Source: Myxococcus landrumus (GTDB lineage Bacteria; Myxococcota; Myxococcia; Myxococcales; Myxococcaceae). From it: a stretch of DNA of 64,000 nucleotides. The stretch lies in contig NZ_CP071091.1 of NCBI RefSeq assembly GCF_017301635.1, positions 1,331,001 to 1,395,000 on the forward strand. Reading direction: 5' to 3'. Position 1 is the stretch's first letter. Each line of letters opens with the position of its first letter. A program made the translations under genes and the position numbers. The notes under the pieces are model-generated. The model was not told where the DNA came from, ran no database searches, and was given only the letters and a program-made list of their open reading frames with translations. Positions 56,960 through 64,000 of the stretch are shown one piece after another.

Positions 56960-57895
56960 CTACGCCTGTCGCTGGAGGGCGACCTGGGCGGTGCTCGCGG
57001 CCGGAGGGGGGAGCATCAGCGCGCCGAGAATCGCGTACCACTCCGTGAGGGTGGGCCGCTCCGCCAGCTCCACGAAGGTGACCTCCGCGCCCGCGTTCCT
57101 CCATCGCTCGACCAGGCTCATCAGCCGGATGGAGTCCATGCCGCGCTCGAGCAGGTTCTCGTTCTCACCCAGCTCCATCAGGGAGACCTGGAGCAGCTCC
57201 GCGACGTCGGCGCGAACCTGGTGGCTGCTCAGGCCGGAGGAAGCGCTCGCGGACGCCACGGGCCCCAGCGCCGAGATGACCTGCTGCGCGGTGGTGGTGA
57301 CGGCGCAGAGCTGCGCCGCGTAGCTGAGCGCGAGCTGATGGTGCGCGAGGGAGAAGTCCCCCAGCGCGTCCGCGACCAGGAAGGGCTGGATGTTGCTCAT
57401 GAACCCATCGCTGGCCGTCTGGAGGCAGCCGATGTGCGCGTAGATGCCGCAGATGATGAGCTGGTCCTTGCCCTTCTCGCGCATCATCTCCAGCAGGTTC
57501 GTGCGGCGGAACGCGCTGTAGGTCCACTTGGTGAGCTGGACGTCGCCGTCGCCCGGGGTGAGCGCGTCGATGATCTGCTTCTGGAGCGGGCCACCGTTGA
57601 TGCCGCCCCCCCAGAAGTCCAGCAGCAGGCCGCGCTGTTCCGGCGTCTGGCCGCCCGGCTGGGCGGAGAACACCACCGGGATGCCGAGCGAGGCGCAGTG
57701 CCGCCGAAGCTGCTGGATGTTGGAGACCAGCTCCGTGACGGGCGAAGCGCCCGCGGTGAACGCCTCCACGAAGTAGCGCTGCATGTCGTGGATGAGCAGC
57801 ACCGCGCGCTTGGGGTCGGGCGTCCAGGCGACCTTGTTCTTCGGCAGGTCGGCGACGCCGGGCATCGGGTAGGGAGTGATGGCTGGAAGCGCCAT
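56960..57895 (-). CDS. mxcF: Isochorismatase with C-terminal aryl carrier protein
   Basis: A 311-residue two-domain protein. The N-terminal isochorismatase (~1-210) cleaves isochorismate to pyruvate and 2,3-dihydro-2,3-dihydroxybenzoate; it shows AVLLIHDMQRYFVEAF near 31-46 with the catalytic Asp, and CGIYAHIGCLQTASDGFM near 150-168. The C-terminal ~80 residues are an aryl carrier domain with the phosphopantetheine serine in ERGMDSIRLMSL near 250, which carries dihydroxybenzoate to MxcG. The ATG has AAGGA nine bases upstream and lies 36 bp below mxcE. Confidence 0.95.
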   Translation of the reverse strand: MALPAITPYPMPGVADLPKNKVAWTPDPKRAVLLIHDMQRYFVEAFTAGASPVTELVSNIQQLRRHCASLGIPVVFSAQPGGQTPEQRGLLLDFWGGGINGGPLQKQIIDALTPGDGDVQLTKWTYSAFRRTNLLEMMREKGKDQLIICGIYAHIGCLQTASDGFMSNIQPFLVADALGDFSLAHHQLALSYAAQLCAVTTTAQQVISALGPVASASASSGLSSHQVRADVAELLQVSLMELGENENLLERGMDSIRLMSLVERWRNAGAEVTFVELAERPTLTEWYAILGALMLPPPAASTAQVALQRQA

Positions 57896-57931
57896 GGGGT
57901 AGGTCCTTGGGTAGAGCGAGAAGAGGAGAGG

Positions 57932-59560
57932 TCAGCGGGTGGCGGCGGGGCGGACGAGCGCCTCGCGGAGGGCTTTCTTGCTGACCTTGCCGACGCCGGT
58001 TTTCGGGAACGTGTCGACGAACTCGACGCGGTCCGGAATCTTGAACGCGGCCAGGCCGCGCTCCCGCAGGAACGAGGTCAGCGAAGTGGCGGGGGGCGGC
58101 GTGCCGCGCGGAATGACGAAGGCGCACGTGCGCTCGCCGAGGAAGGCATCCGGCATGGAGACGACCGCGGCGTCATGGACCATGGGGTGGGCCAGGAGGT
58201 GGTTTTCAATCTCCTCCGCCGCCACCTTGTCGCCGCCGCGGTTGATCTGGTCCTTCGCGCGGCCCTCCACCACGAGGTAGCCGTCCGCCGTCCTTCGCAC
58301 CAGGTCGCCGGTGCCGTAGAAGCCGTCGGGCGTGAAGGCCCGCGCGTTGTGGGTCTCCGCCTTGTAGTAGCCGCGAATCGTGTAGGGCCCGCGCGTGAAG
58401 AGCTGGCCCGTCTCACCCACGGGAACGTCCTGGCCCTCCTCGTCGACGATGCGGACCTCGTCGTCGGCGCAGATGGGGCGGCCCTGGGTGTGGATGATGC
58501 GCTCCTCGGAGTCGTCCAGGCGCGTGTAGTTGACCAGGCCCTCCGCCATGCCGAAGACCTGCTGGAGCGTGCAGCCCAGCGCGGGCTTCACGCGCGCGGC
58601 GGCCTCGGCGCTCAGCTTCGCGCCGCCCACCTGGAGCACCTTCAGGCTGGACAGGTCGTGCCTGCGCGCCTTGGCCGCGTCCATCCACACCATCGCCAGG
58701 GGAGGCACCAGCGCGGTGATGGTGACCTTCTCCCGCTCGATGAGCGGGAAGGCCACGTCCGGGCTCGGGTGAAGGGACAGCACCGCCGTGCCGCCCGCGT
58801 AGAGCGTCCCGAACACGCCGGGTGAGCTCATGGGGAAGTTGTGCGCGGCGGGGAGCGCGCAAAGGTACACGCTCGACGTGTCGAGCTGGCAGATCTCCGC
58901 GCTGGCGCGGACGCTGTAGAGATAGTCGTCGTGCGTGCGCGGGATGAGCTTGGGCACCCCCGTGCTGCCACCGGAGAGCTGGAAGAAGGCCACGTCGTCC
59001 GGACGCGGCTCCTCCAGCGGCTCGGGCGTCCGGTAGAGGCTCTCCAGCGAGGTGTAGGGGCCCGCGTCCCCCACGACGATGACGTGCTGGAGCGACGGCA
59101 CCGCCGTCTTCACGTTGGCCGCGAGCGTCCGGTAGTCGAACCCGCCATGGCGGTCCGCGATGACGTAGGCAACCGCCTCGGTGAACTCGCAGAAGTAGCC
59201 AATCTCCGCGCCCCGGTGGGCGGGGAGGGCGAAGACGGGCAGCGCGCCCAGTCGGAAGAGGGCGAAGCAGACCTCATGGAAGGCGGCGACGTTGGGCAAC
59301 TGCACCACCACGCGGTCCTGGGCCTGGATGCCCAGGGCCTTGAACCCGGACGCGAGCCGGTCCACGCGCGCGTCCAGCTCGCGGTACGTCCGCCGGTCCT
59401 CGCCGGAGACGAGCGCGACGCGGTCGCCGTGGAGCCCCGCCCGCTCGCGCAACATCCGCCCGAAGGTCTCCCCGCGCCAGTAGCCCGCGCGGCGGTAGCG
59501 CTCCGCGAAGTCCTCTGGCCACGGGGGGCACCCAGGGAGCCGGGCGTCGGTGGCGCTCAC
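57932..59560 (-). CDS. mxcE: 2,3-dihydroxybenzoate-AMP ligase
   Basis: A 542-residue EntE/DhbE-type adenylate-forming enzyme that activates 2,3-dihydroxybenzoate and loads it on the carrier domain of MxcF. It has the P-loop-like [15 protein letters not shown] near 192, [12 protein letters not shown] near 238 (the Asn is typical of aryl acid pockets), YGTGDLV near 420 and the C-terminal Lys in [10 protein letters not shown]. The start is GTG 59560, overlapping the mxcD stop (GTGA) with GAGGTGA upstream; the open frame continues inside mxcD but is not coding there. Confidence 0.94.
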   Translation of the reverse strand: MSATDARLPGCPPWPEDFAERYRRAGYWRGETFGRMLRERAGLHGDRVALVSGEDRRTYRELDARVDRLASGFKALGIQAQDRVVVQLPNVAAFHEVCFALFRLGALPVFALPAHRGAEIGYFCEFTEAVAYVIADRHGGFDYRTLAANVKTAVPSLQHVIVVGDAGPYTSLESLYRTPEPLEEPRPDDVAFFQLSGGSTGVPKLIPRTHDDYLYSVRASAEICQLDTSSVYLCALPAAHNFPMSSPGVFGTLYAGGTAVLSLHPSPDVAFPLIEREKVTITALVPPLAMVWMDAAKARRHDLSSLKVLQVGGAKLSAEAAARVKPALGCTLQQVFGMAEGLVNYTRLDDSEERIIHTQGRPICADDEVRIVDEEGQDVPVGETGQLFTRGPYTIRGYYKAETHNARAFTPDGFYGTGDLVRRTADGYLVVEGRAKDQINRGGDKVAAEEIENHLLAHPMVHDAAVVSMPDAFLGERTCAFVIPRGTPPPATSLTSFLRERGLAAFKIPDRVEFVDTFPKTGVGKVSKKALREALVRPAATR

Positions 59561-60789
59561 GACTTCACCTCGACACCCTGGCCCAGCCCCATCGCCTGGA
59601 GCATCGTCCGGAACTTCGCCTCGGTCTCCGCCAGCTCCGACTCCGGCTTGGAGCCCGCGACGATTCCCGCGCCCGCGAACAGGCGCAGCGAGTGCTCGTC
59701 GGCCTCCGCGCAGCGGATGGTCACCGCCCACTGTCCGTCGCCATTCACGTCGCACCAGCCGACGGCGCCCGTGTAGTAGCCGCGCTCAAATGGCTCGATG
59801 TCGCCGATGGCCGCGTGGGCCAGCTCCGTGGGATAGCCACAGACGGCGGGCGTCGGGTGCATCGCCAGGGCGAGCGTGACGGAGCTGATGCTCGGGTCCC
59901 GCAGCTCTCCGACGATGCGGCTCGACAGGTGCCACATCGTCTGCGTGCTCACGAGCGACGGCCTCGCCGGCACCTCCAGGCTCTTGCAGAACGGGCGCAG
60001 GGCCTCCGCCACCGCGTCGATGACCACCGCGTGCTCGTGCAGGTCCTTGGGCGACTGGAGCAGCGCCTGGGCCCGGCGCTGGTCCTCCACCGGGTCCGGA
60101 CTGCGCGCGGCCGAACCCGCGAGGGGGTTGGCCAGCACCTGCATCCCCGAGCGGGACACGAGCAGCTCCGGGCTCGCGCCGATCAGCGTGCGCCGTCCCT
60201 CACCCGGGAAGGCCGCCCCGTGCGAGGGCAGGTCCACCGCGAAGGTGTAACCGGACGGGTTGCGCCGGGCCAGGTTGTGCAGCAGCCGCTGGAGGTCGAT
60301 GGGCGTCGTCGCGCTCAGGTGCAGGGCACGCGACAGCACCACCTTGCGCAGCGGGCCTTGCTCCATCAGCTTCAGCGCCTGGGCCACGCCGTCGAGATAG
60401 GCCGAGGGCTCCGGCACCGGCTGCACCGTGTAGCGCGCCGGCTGCGAGGGCAGGGGCATGGCCACGTCGTCGAACACCAGCGGCCCGGCGCGCTGAATCG
60501 TCATGGGCACCACGAGCTGCGCGGGCACACTCCCGTCGAAGGGCACCGCGCCCACCGCCACCGGGATGTCGTGGTCCGCCTGCCGCGAGTCACCCAGCAC
60601 CGCCGCCACGCGCTCCGGCAGCCGCTCCAGCGAGCTGGCCCCACCGACGTGCGGCACCGTGGCGAACGTGCCTCGTGCCAACAGCGTGCGGCGAGGCGAG
60701 GCGAAGAAGAACGATGAGCCCGCCTCGTAGCTCTCGAGCAACTGCGCGGCCAGCTTCTGGGGTGCCACGGAACGGTCGGTCTGCGTCAC
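59557..60789 (-). CDS. mxcD: Isochorismate synthase
   Basis: A 410-residue EntC/DhbC-type isochorismate synthase, converting chorismate to isochorismate as the first committed step to 2,3-dihydroxybenzoate. Motifs include [12 protein letters not shown] near 155, [14 protein letters not shown] near 207, NPLAGSAAR near 228 and the C-terminal block [14 protein letters not shown] near 305 with IRCAEAD and [11 protein letters not shown]. The start is GTG 60789 with AGGAGT seven bases upstream; the frame is open further back to 60900, but that part contains the Fur-like site and the end of mxcC, so the short form is preferred. First gene of the mxcD-E-F-G-DAHP synthase unit. Confidence 0.93.
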   Translation of the reverse strand: MTQTDRSVAPQKLAAQLLESYEAGSSFFFASPRRTLLARGTFATVPHVGGASSLERLPERVAAVLGDSRQADHDIPVAVGAVPFDGSVPAQLVVPMTIQRAGPLVFDDVAMPLPSQPARYTVQPVPEPSAYLDGVAQALKLMEQGPLRKVVLSRALHLSATTPIDLQRLLHNLARRNPSGYTFAVDLPSHGAAFPGEGRRTLIGASPELLVSRSGMQVLANPLAGSAARSPDPVEDQRRAQALLQSPKDLHEHAVVIDAVAEALRPFCKSLEVPARPSLVSTQTMWHLSSRIVGELRDPSISSVTLALAMHPTPAVCGYPTELAHAAIGDIEPFERGYYTGAVGWCDVNGDGQWAVTIRCAEADEHSLRLFAGAGIVAGSKPESELAETEAKFRTMLQAMGLGQGVEVKS

Positions 60790-60833
60790 GGCGTGACTCC
60801 TGGTTTCCACAAATGTTTCGAAACTTTGATTTT

Positions 60834-60852
60834 GATACGGAGAATCGTTATC
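60834..60852. promoter_or_regulatory. Fur-box-like site upstream of mxcD
   Basis: On the - strand the 19-mer GATAACGATTCTCCGTATC matches 14 of 19 positions of the classical Fur consensus, with outer arms TTGATA/TATCAA. It lies 45 bp above the mxcD start, in the gap after mxcC, and gives the mxcD operon its own iron-regulated promoter separate from that of mxcC. Confidence 0.78.
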
Positions 60853-60896
60853 AATTTCTGGACACACCAACGCCCTCTCGGACGAGGAGGGGAGGG

Positions 60897-61670
60897 TCAA
60901 CAGCCCAGCGTGGCGCCCCCGTCGACGCAGAGGTCATGAAGGGTGATGTGGCGCGCGCGGTCCGACACGAGGAACTGCACCGCGTCCGCGATGTCGCGCG
61001 GCGTGGCGATGCGGCGCAGGGGGATGCCGACGCGGTAGGACTCCGACGCGCCCGCGATGACGGCGTCCGCGCCGCGCTCGTCCTTCCACAGCATGCGCTG
61101 CATGGCCGTGTCGGTGGACCCCGGCGACACCACGTTGCAGCGGATGCCGTACTCGGCCAGCTCCAGCCCCAGGCACTTGGTGAACATGGTGGACGCGGCC
61201 TTGGACGCGGCATACGCGCCCATCTGCATCCGAGGTGTCCCGGAGGCGTTGGAGCTCACCGTGACGATGACACCCGCCCGGCGGCCCACCATGCGCCGCG
61301 CCACCGCGCGCGAGACGTGAAACACGCCGTTCGTGTTCACCCCGAAGGTGGTGGCCCAGTCCTCGTCGGTCATCGACACCACGGGAGACATCCGCAGCAC
61401 GCCCGCGACGTTGACCAGGGTGTGGATGGGGCCCAGCTCCCGCTCGACGCGCTCCACCACCGTCTCCACGGCGGCGGCGTCACCCACGCTGACCGGCCAG
61501 GCCGCGGCCTTCTGCCCGCGTCCCCGCAGCTCGGACACCAGGGCGAGCAGCCCCTCCGCGTTCGTGTCGAGCGCGGCCACGGTGAACTCGGCGGCGAGGA
61601 CCCTGGCCACCTCGGCACCAATGCCCTGCGCCGCTCCCGTCACCAACGCCACCCGGGGTGTCTCTCCCAT
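60897..61670 (-). CDS. mxcC: 2,3-dihydro-2,3-dihydroxybenzoate dehydrogenase
   Basis: A 257-residue short-chain dehydrogenase of the EntA/DhbA type, oxidising the MxcF product to 2,3-dihydroxybenzoate with NAD+. The Rossmann motif TGAAQGIG is near residue 12, NVAG near 89, the catalytic Ser in VTVSSNAS near 138 and YAASK near 151. The ATG at 61670 gives the usual family length; the open frame upstream (to 61799) crosses the Fur-like site and is not used. The gene is transcribed away from the Crp-type regulator, 240 bp apart, and towards mxcD with a 107-bp gap. Confidence 0.94.
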   Translation of the reverse strand: MGETPRVALVTGAAQGIGAEVARVLAAEFTVAALDTNAEGLLALVSELRGRGQKAAAWPVSVGDAAAVETVVERVERELGPIHTLVNVAGVLRMSPVVSMTDEDWATTFGVNTNGVFHVSRAVARRMVGRRAGVIVTVSSNASGTPRMQMGAYAASKAASTMFTKCLGLELAEYGIRCNVVSPGSTDTAMQRMLWKDERGADAVIAGASESYRVGIPLRRIATPRDIADAVQFLVSDRARHITLHDLCVDGGATLGC

Positions 61671-61717
61671 CGACTTCAACTCCCTCGGCCTCGCGTCGGA
61701 GTGCCTGTCGGAAACCC

Positions 61718-61743
61718 GATAAATGAGAATGGTTCTCATTATC
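61718..61743. promoter_or_regulatory. Fur-box-like palindrome upstream of mxcC
   Basis: A 7-3-7 core ATGAGAA-TGG-TTCTCAT flanked by GATAA on the left and TATC on the right forms an almost perfect 26-bp palindrome, very close to known Fur operators. It sits 48-73 bp above the mxcC start in the divergent gap with the Crp-type gene. Its core matches the mxcH site except for purine/pyrimidine swaps inside the arms. This is the strongest of the three sites. Confidence 0.88.
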
Positions 61744-61910
61744 GATATTGGGCGGATTAAGTGCCATGCGCCCAAGTCGGTGTCAAGGGTGGTTGTCACT
61801 CGCAGCGAAGCCGCCAGGGTGCGAGCGAAAGCGAGGATGCAATGTGGGGTGCGGGTGGGCTCTGATGGGGCGGGGCCTGGGGGTGTCTGTCCAGGTTCCG
61901 GGGGGATGGC

Positions 61911-62594
61911 ATGTCACACGCGCAACTGCTGTCCGAGATATCGCTCTTCGAGCAGTTGGACAGCGAGGCATTGGAGAGCCTGTCTTCGCTGCTGCGTCCG
62001 TGTCGTTTCGGGCGCGGCGAGGTTGTCTTCCTTCAGGGCGACGTGGGGACGGCGCTGTATGTCATCCGCCGGGGAGAGGTGGCCATCCGGTTGAGCTCGC
62101 CGGAGGGCAAGGAGGTCATCCTCTCGTTGCTGGCGCGCGGGGACTTCTTCGGAGAGCTGGCCCTGTTGGATGGCGAGCCCCGCTCCACGGACGCGGTGGC
62201 GCGGGAGGACTCGGAGCTCCTGATCCTCCAGCGAGACGACTTCCGCCGGTACGTGGAGGCGCGCCCGGGGGTGGCCACGGCGCTGCTGGCGACCTTGAGC
62301 CGCATGGTCCGCCACGTGACACAGCTGGTGCACGACACCCACTTCCTGGATGCGCGGGAGCGGCTGGTGCGGGTGCTGCTGGGCCTGGCGCGGGAGCAGG
62401 GGGAGAGCGGCGGGGCCGGCGGCGTGGTCATTCCCTTGCGGCTCACCCAGACGGAGATCGCCAACCTCTGCGGGTTGACGCGGGAGAGCACCAACAAGTG
62501 GCTGCGCTTCTATGTGCGTGAGGGATTGCTGTCTTATGAGGGAGGGAGAATCACCTTGGTCCATCCGGACCGCCTGGTGAGGGAAACCCCCTAG
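61911..62594 (+). CDS. Crp/Fnr-family transcriptional regulator
   Basis: A 227-residue regulator. Residues ~10-125 form a cyclic-nucleotide-binding-type beta-roll ([39 protein letters not shown]), and ~165-215 a winged-helix DNA-binding domain ([20 protein letters not shown]) with the Crp recognition-helix pattern. It has no Cys cluster of the Fnr type. The ATG at 61911 follows a G-rich stretch (GGGGGGAT). It is divergent from mxcC, so it could share control of the gap, but Crp-type genes are common and no Crp-site palindrome was found near the Fur box. Effector and targets are unknown. Confidence 0.9.
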   Translation: MSHAQLLSEISLFEQLDSEALESLSSLLRPCRFGRGEVVFLQGDVGTALYVIRRGEVAIRLSSPEGKEVILSLLARGDFFGELALLDGEPRSTDAVAREDSELLILQRDDFRRYVEARPGVATALLATLSRMVRHVTQLVHDTHFLDARERLVRVLLGLAREQGESGGAGGVVIPLRLTQTEIANLCGLTRESTNKWLRFYVREGLLSYEGGRITLVHPDRLVRETP

Positions 62595-62691
62595 GATTGT
62601 GTTTGTTCGGGGTGTGATGGGCTTCACTGCGGCCTCCCCGAAGCGCCGCTACGTTGGGCTTCCGAATCCACTCACAGTCCGTGGAGGCGGC

Positions 62692-63504
62692 ATGTCGAAT
62701 CCGGTTTCTCCAATCCCTTCCTTGCAACCGATGGGGCCCGCTCCGTTGCCGGTGTGGACACGATTCCTCCCCGCGGGGCAGGTGGTGGTGCGCGAGGGAG
62801 ACTCGGGCTCGTCGATGTTCGTCATCCTGGAGGGCAAGGTGGCGGTGTGCCGGGAGCCCACGCACCGCAGGGAAGCGCGGATGCTGGCCATGCTCACCGC
62901 GGGGGACTTCTTCGGGGAGCTGGCGCTGATGACGCACTGTCCACGCATGGCCAGTGTCGTCACCGTGGAGCGGACCGTGGTGCGGGAGCTGTCGCTCAAC
63001 GGGCTCGCGGTCGCCGGGGCACGTCACGGCGTGGAGGCTCCCGTCGTCGCCATGCGGTGTCGGGAGCGGCTGCTCGCGGATGCCCTGCGGTGCAGTCCGT
63101 TGTTGAGTGGCCTGTCACCCGGGCTCTGGGCCCAGTTGGGCGGAGCGCTGGAGCCCTACTCCGTGGGCGTGGGCGAGACGCTGCTCACGCGAGGCGTCCC
63201 CGGGGATGCGCTCTACGTCCTGCTGCGGGGGCGCTGTGGCGTCTTCCACACGCACGGGGACGGGCGCATCACGGCCTATCCCGACATGACGGAGGGAGAC
63301 ATCTTCGGAGAGGTCTCCCTGCTGCGAGGACGGCTGGCCACGGCCACGGTGACGGCGCGGACCGCCTGCACGATGCTGCGGTTGGACCAGACGGTGTTCC
63401 GCAAGCTCTTCTGGGGGCAGGCGGAGATCAGACGGGCGCTCGTGAGCCTGGGGCTGGAGCGCATGCACCGGACCATGGGCGTCATCTCCAACTCGGAGGA
63501 ATGA
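62692..63504 (+). CDS. Protein with two cyclic-nucleotide-binding domains and no output domain
   Basis: A 270-residue protein starting at ATG 62692 (GGAGG five bases upstream; an earlier in-frame start at 62599 has no such site). Domain one (~20-125) shows GQVVVREGDSGSSMFVILEG and [19 protein letters not shown]; domain two (~140-260) shows GETLLTRGVPGDALYVLLRG and GDIFGEVSLLRGRLATATV. No helix-turn-helix, kinase or membrane segment is visible; the C-terminus is a short helix. The layout resembles regulatory-subunit-like proteins that act by protein contact. It lies 97 bp downstream of the Crp-type gene in the same direction and may be cotranscribed with it. Function unknown. Confidence 0.85.
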   Translation: MSNPVSPIPSLQPMGPAPLPVWTRFLPAGQVVVREGDSGSSMFVILEGKVAVCREPTHRREARMLAMLTAGDFFGELALMTHCPRMASVVTVERTVVRELSLNGLAVAGARHGVEAPVVAMRCRERLLADALRCSPLLSGLSPGLWAQLGGALEPYSVGVGETLLTRGVPGDALYVLLRGRCGVFHTHGDGRITAYPDMTEGDIFGEVSLLRGRLATATVTARTACTMLRLDQTVFRKLFWGQAEIRRALVSLGLERMHRTMGVISNSEE

Positions 63505-64000
63505 CTACAGCGCGTAGCCGAGCGTCACGCTCAGCACATGGGCGGAGCCCGAGTACGTGCCGCCCATTCCAGGCGCGGTGCTCCGCGTCTCCGAGAGGAT
63601 GACGAACTGGTAGCCCGCGTCCGCGCGCAGGGCTCCCATGGTGTAGCCCGCGCCCACGGTGAGCTTGTAGCGGTCCGCGTCCGGGAGGTCGGGGGTGAGC
63701 GTCTCCTCGGGGCTGGGCGCCAGGTCCGCGACGAAGCCCGCGCGCGCCTGGAGCTGGGGCGTGACGGTGTACTCGGCGCCCAGGTGGTACTTCGCCTTCG
63801 TCGCCCAGTTCTTCGCCACCGGGTTGTTGAGCGCCGGCGTGTCCGGGAACTCGATGGCCAGTTCCTCGAAGGAGGACCAGAACGTCACCTGCGCATCGAA
63901 GGCCACCGTCAGCCGCTCCATCGGGAAGAAGGCCAGGCCGATGGCGAGCGTCGAGGGGAAGGTGACGTCCGCGCTCACGCGCTGGTCCGTCATCCGCTGC
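63505..64000 (-). CDS. FadL/OmpP1-type outer-membrane protein, C-terminal part
   Basis: The last ~165 residues of an outer-membrane beta-barrel protein; the 5' part lies beyond the window, so the ATG at 63993 is not the start. Strands such as ADVTFPSTLAIGLAFFP, LTVAFDAQVTFWSSFEEL and LGAEYTVTPQLQARAGF fit the C-terminal half of FadL/OmpP1 long-chain fatty-acid or hydrophobic-compound transporters, and the protein ends in an alternating strand (VLSVTLGYAL). Its stop codon directly follows the stop of the converging cyclic-nucleotide-binding gene with no spacer. Substrate unknown. Confidence 0.85.
   Translation of the reverse strand, partial: QRMTDQRVSADVTFPSTLAIGLAFFPMERLTVAFDAQVTFWSSFEELAIEFPDTPALNNPVAKNWATKAKYHLGAEYTVTPQLQARAGFVADLAPSPEETLTPDLPDADRYKLTVGAGYTMGALRADAGYQFVILSETRSTAPGMGGTYSGSAHVLSVTLGYAL

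Noticed and set aside
60790-60900. Longer N-terminus for isochorismate synthase.
   Set aside because: The extension covers a Fur-like site and reaches the mxcC stop; GTG 60789 has a good ribosome binding site and gives normal family length.

Overview
The window is high-GC bacterial DNA from a myxobacterium, most likely of the Myxococcaceae/Archangiaceae type. The main evidence is two side-by-side secondary-metabolite loci that are hallmarks of that group: a modular polyketide synthase/NRPS assembly line of the myxalamid type (1-39834, + strand) and a complete iron-regulated myxochelin siderophore locus (41596-61743, almost all on the - strand).

Region 1 (1-39834) is one operon of six tightly coupled genes; junctions are ATGA overlaps or gaps of 3-16 bp. 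The first gene enters the window already inside a DH domain. It is followed by single-module PKSs (two genes), a three-module PKS of 5201 residues, a single-module PKS carrying a decayed enoylreductase, and a terminal NRPS (docking-C-A-PCP-reductase). The NRPS adenylation pocket reads DLFNNALTYK, the alanine code, and the reductase predicts release as an alaninol amide. The AT types, KR types (A or B) and DH/ER integrity, read module by module, reproduce the myxalamid skeleton: 14E, 13-OH, 10E, 8E, 6Z, 4E, 2E with methyls at 12, 10 and 2. Three catalytic oddities are visible: a DH with a broken motif in module 2, no DH at all in module 5, and an AT of unclear substrate choice in module 4. The mxa and mxc names come from recalled homology and cluster logic, not from a search.

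Region 2 (39835-42468) holds a hairpin, a beta-propeller-like lipoprotein, a siderophore-interacting (ferric-siderophore reductase-type) protein, and a strong hairpin where the + and - strand genes converge.

Region 3 (42469-50986, - strand) is the uptake/tailoring operon read from 50986 downwards: TonB-dependent receptor (mxcH), an outer-surface lipoprotein, exbB, exbD, tonB, an MFS exporter and the aminotransferase mxcL that converts the myxochelin aldehyde to the amine. Region 4 (51002-61743, - strand) is biosynthesis: mxcC, then mxcD-mxcE-mxcF-mxcG-DAHP synthase. The DAHP synthase feeds chorismate; MxcD, MxcF and MxcC make 2,3-dihydroxybenzoate; MxcE loads it onto the carrier domain of MxcF; MxcG couples two copies to lysine and releases reductively. 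Three Fur-box-like palindromes (50925, 60834, 61718) sit at the promoters of mxcH, mxcD and mxcC.

Region 5 (61911-64000) has a Crp/Fnr regulator, a protein with two cyclic-nucleotide-binding domains and no visible output domain, and the C-terminal end of a FadL/OmpP1-type outer-membrane protein running off the window. No tRNA, rRNA, CRISPR array or insertion sequence was seen. No gene-free stretch exceeds 300 bases.
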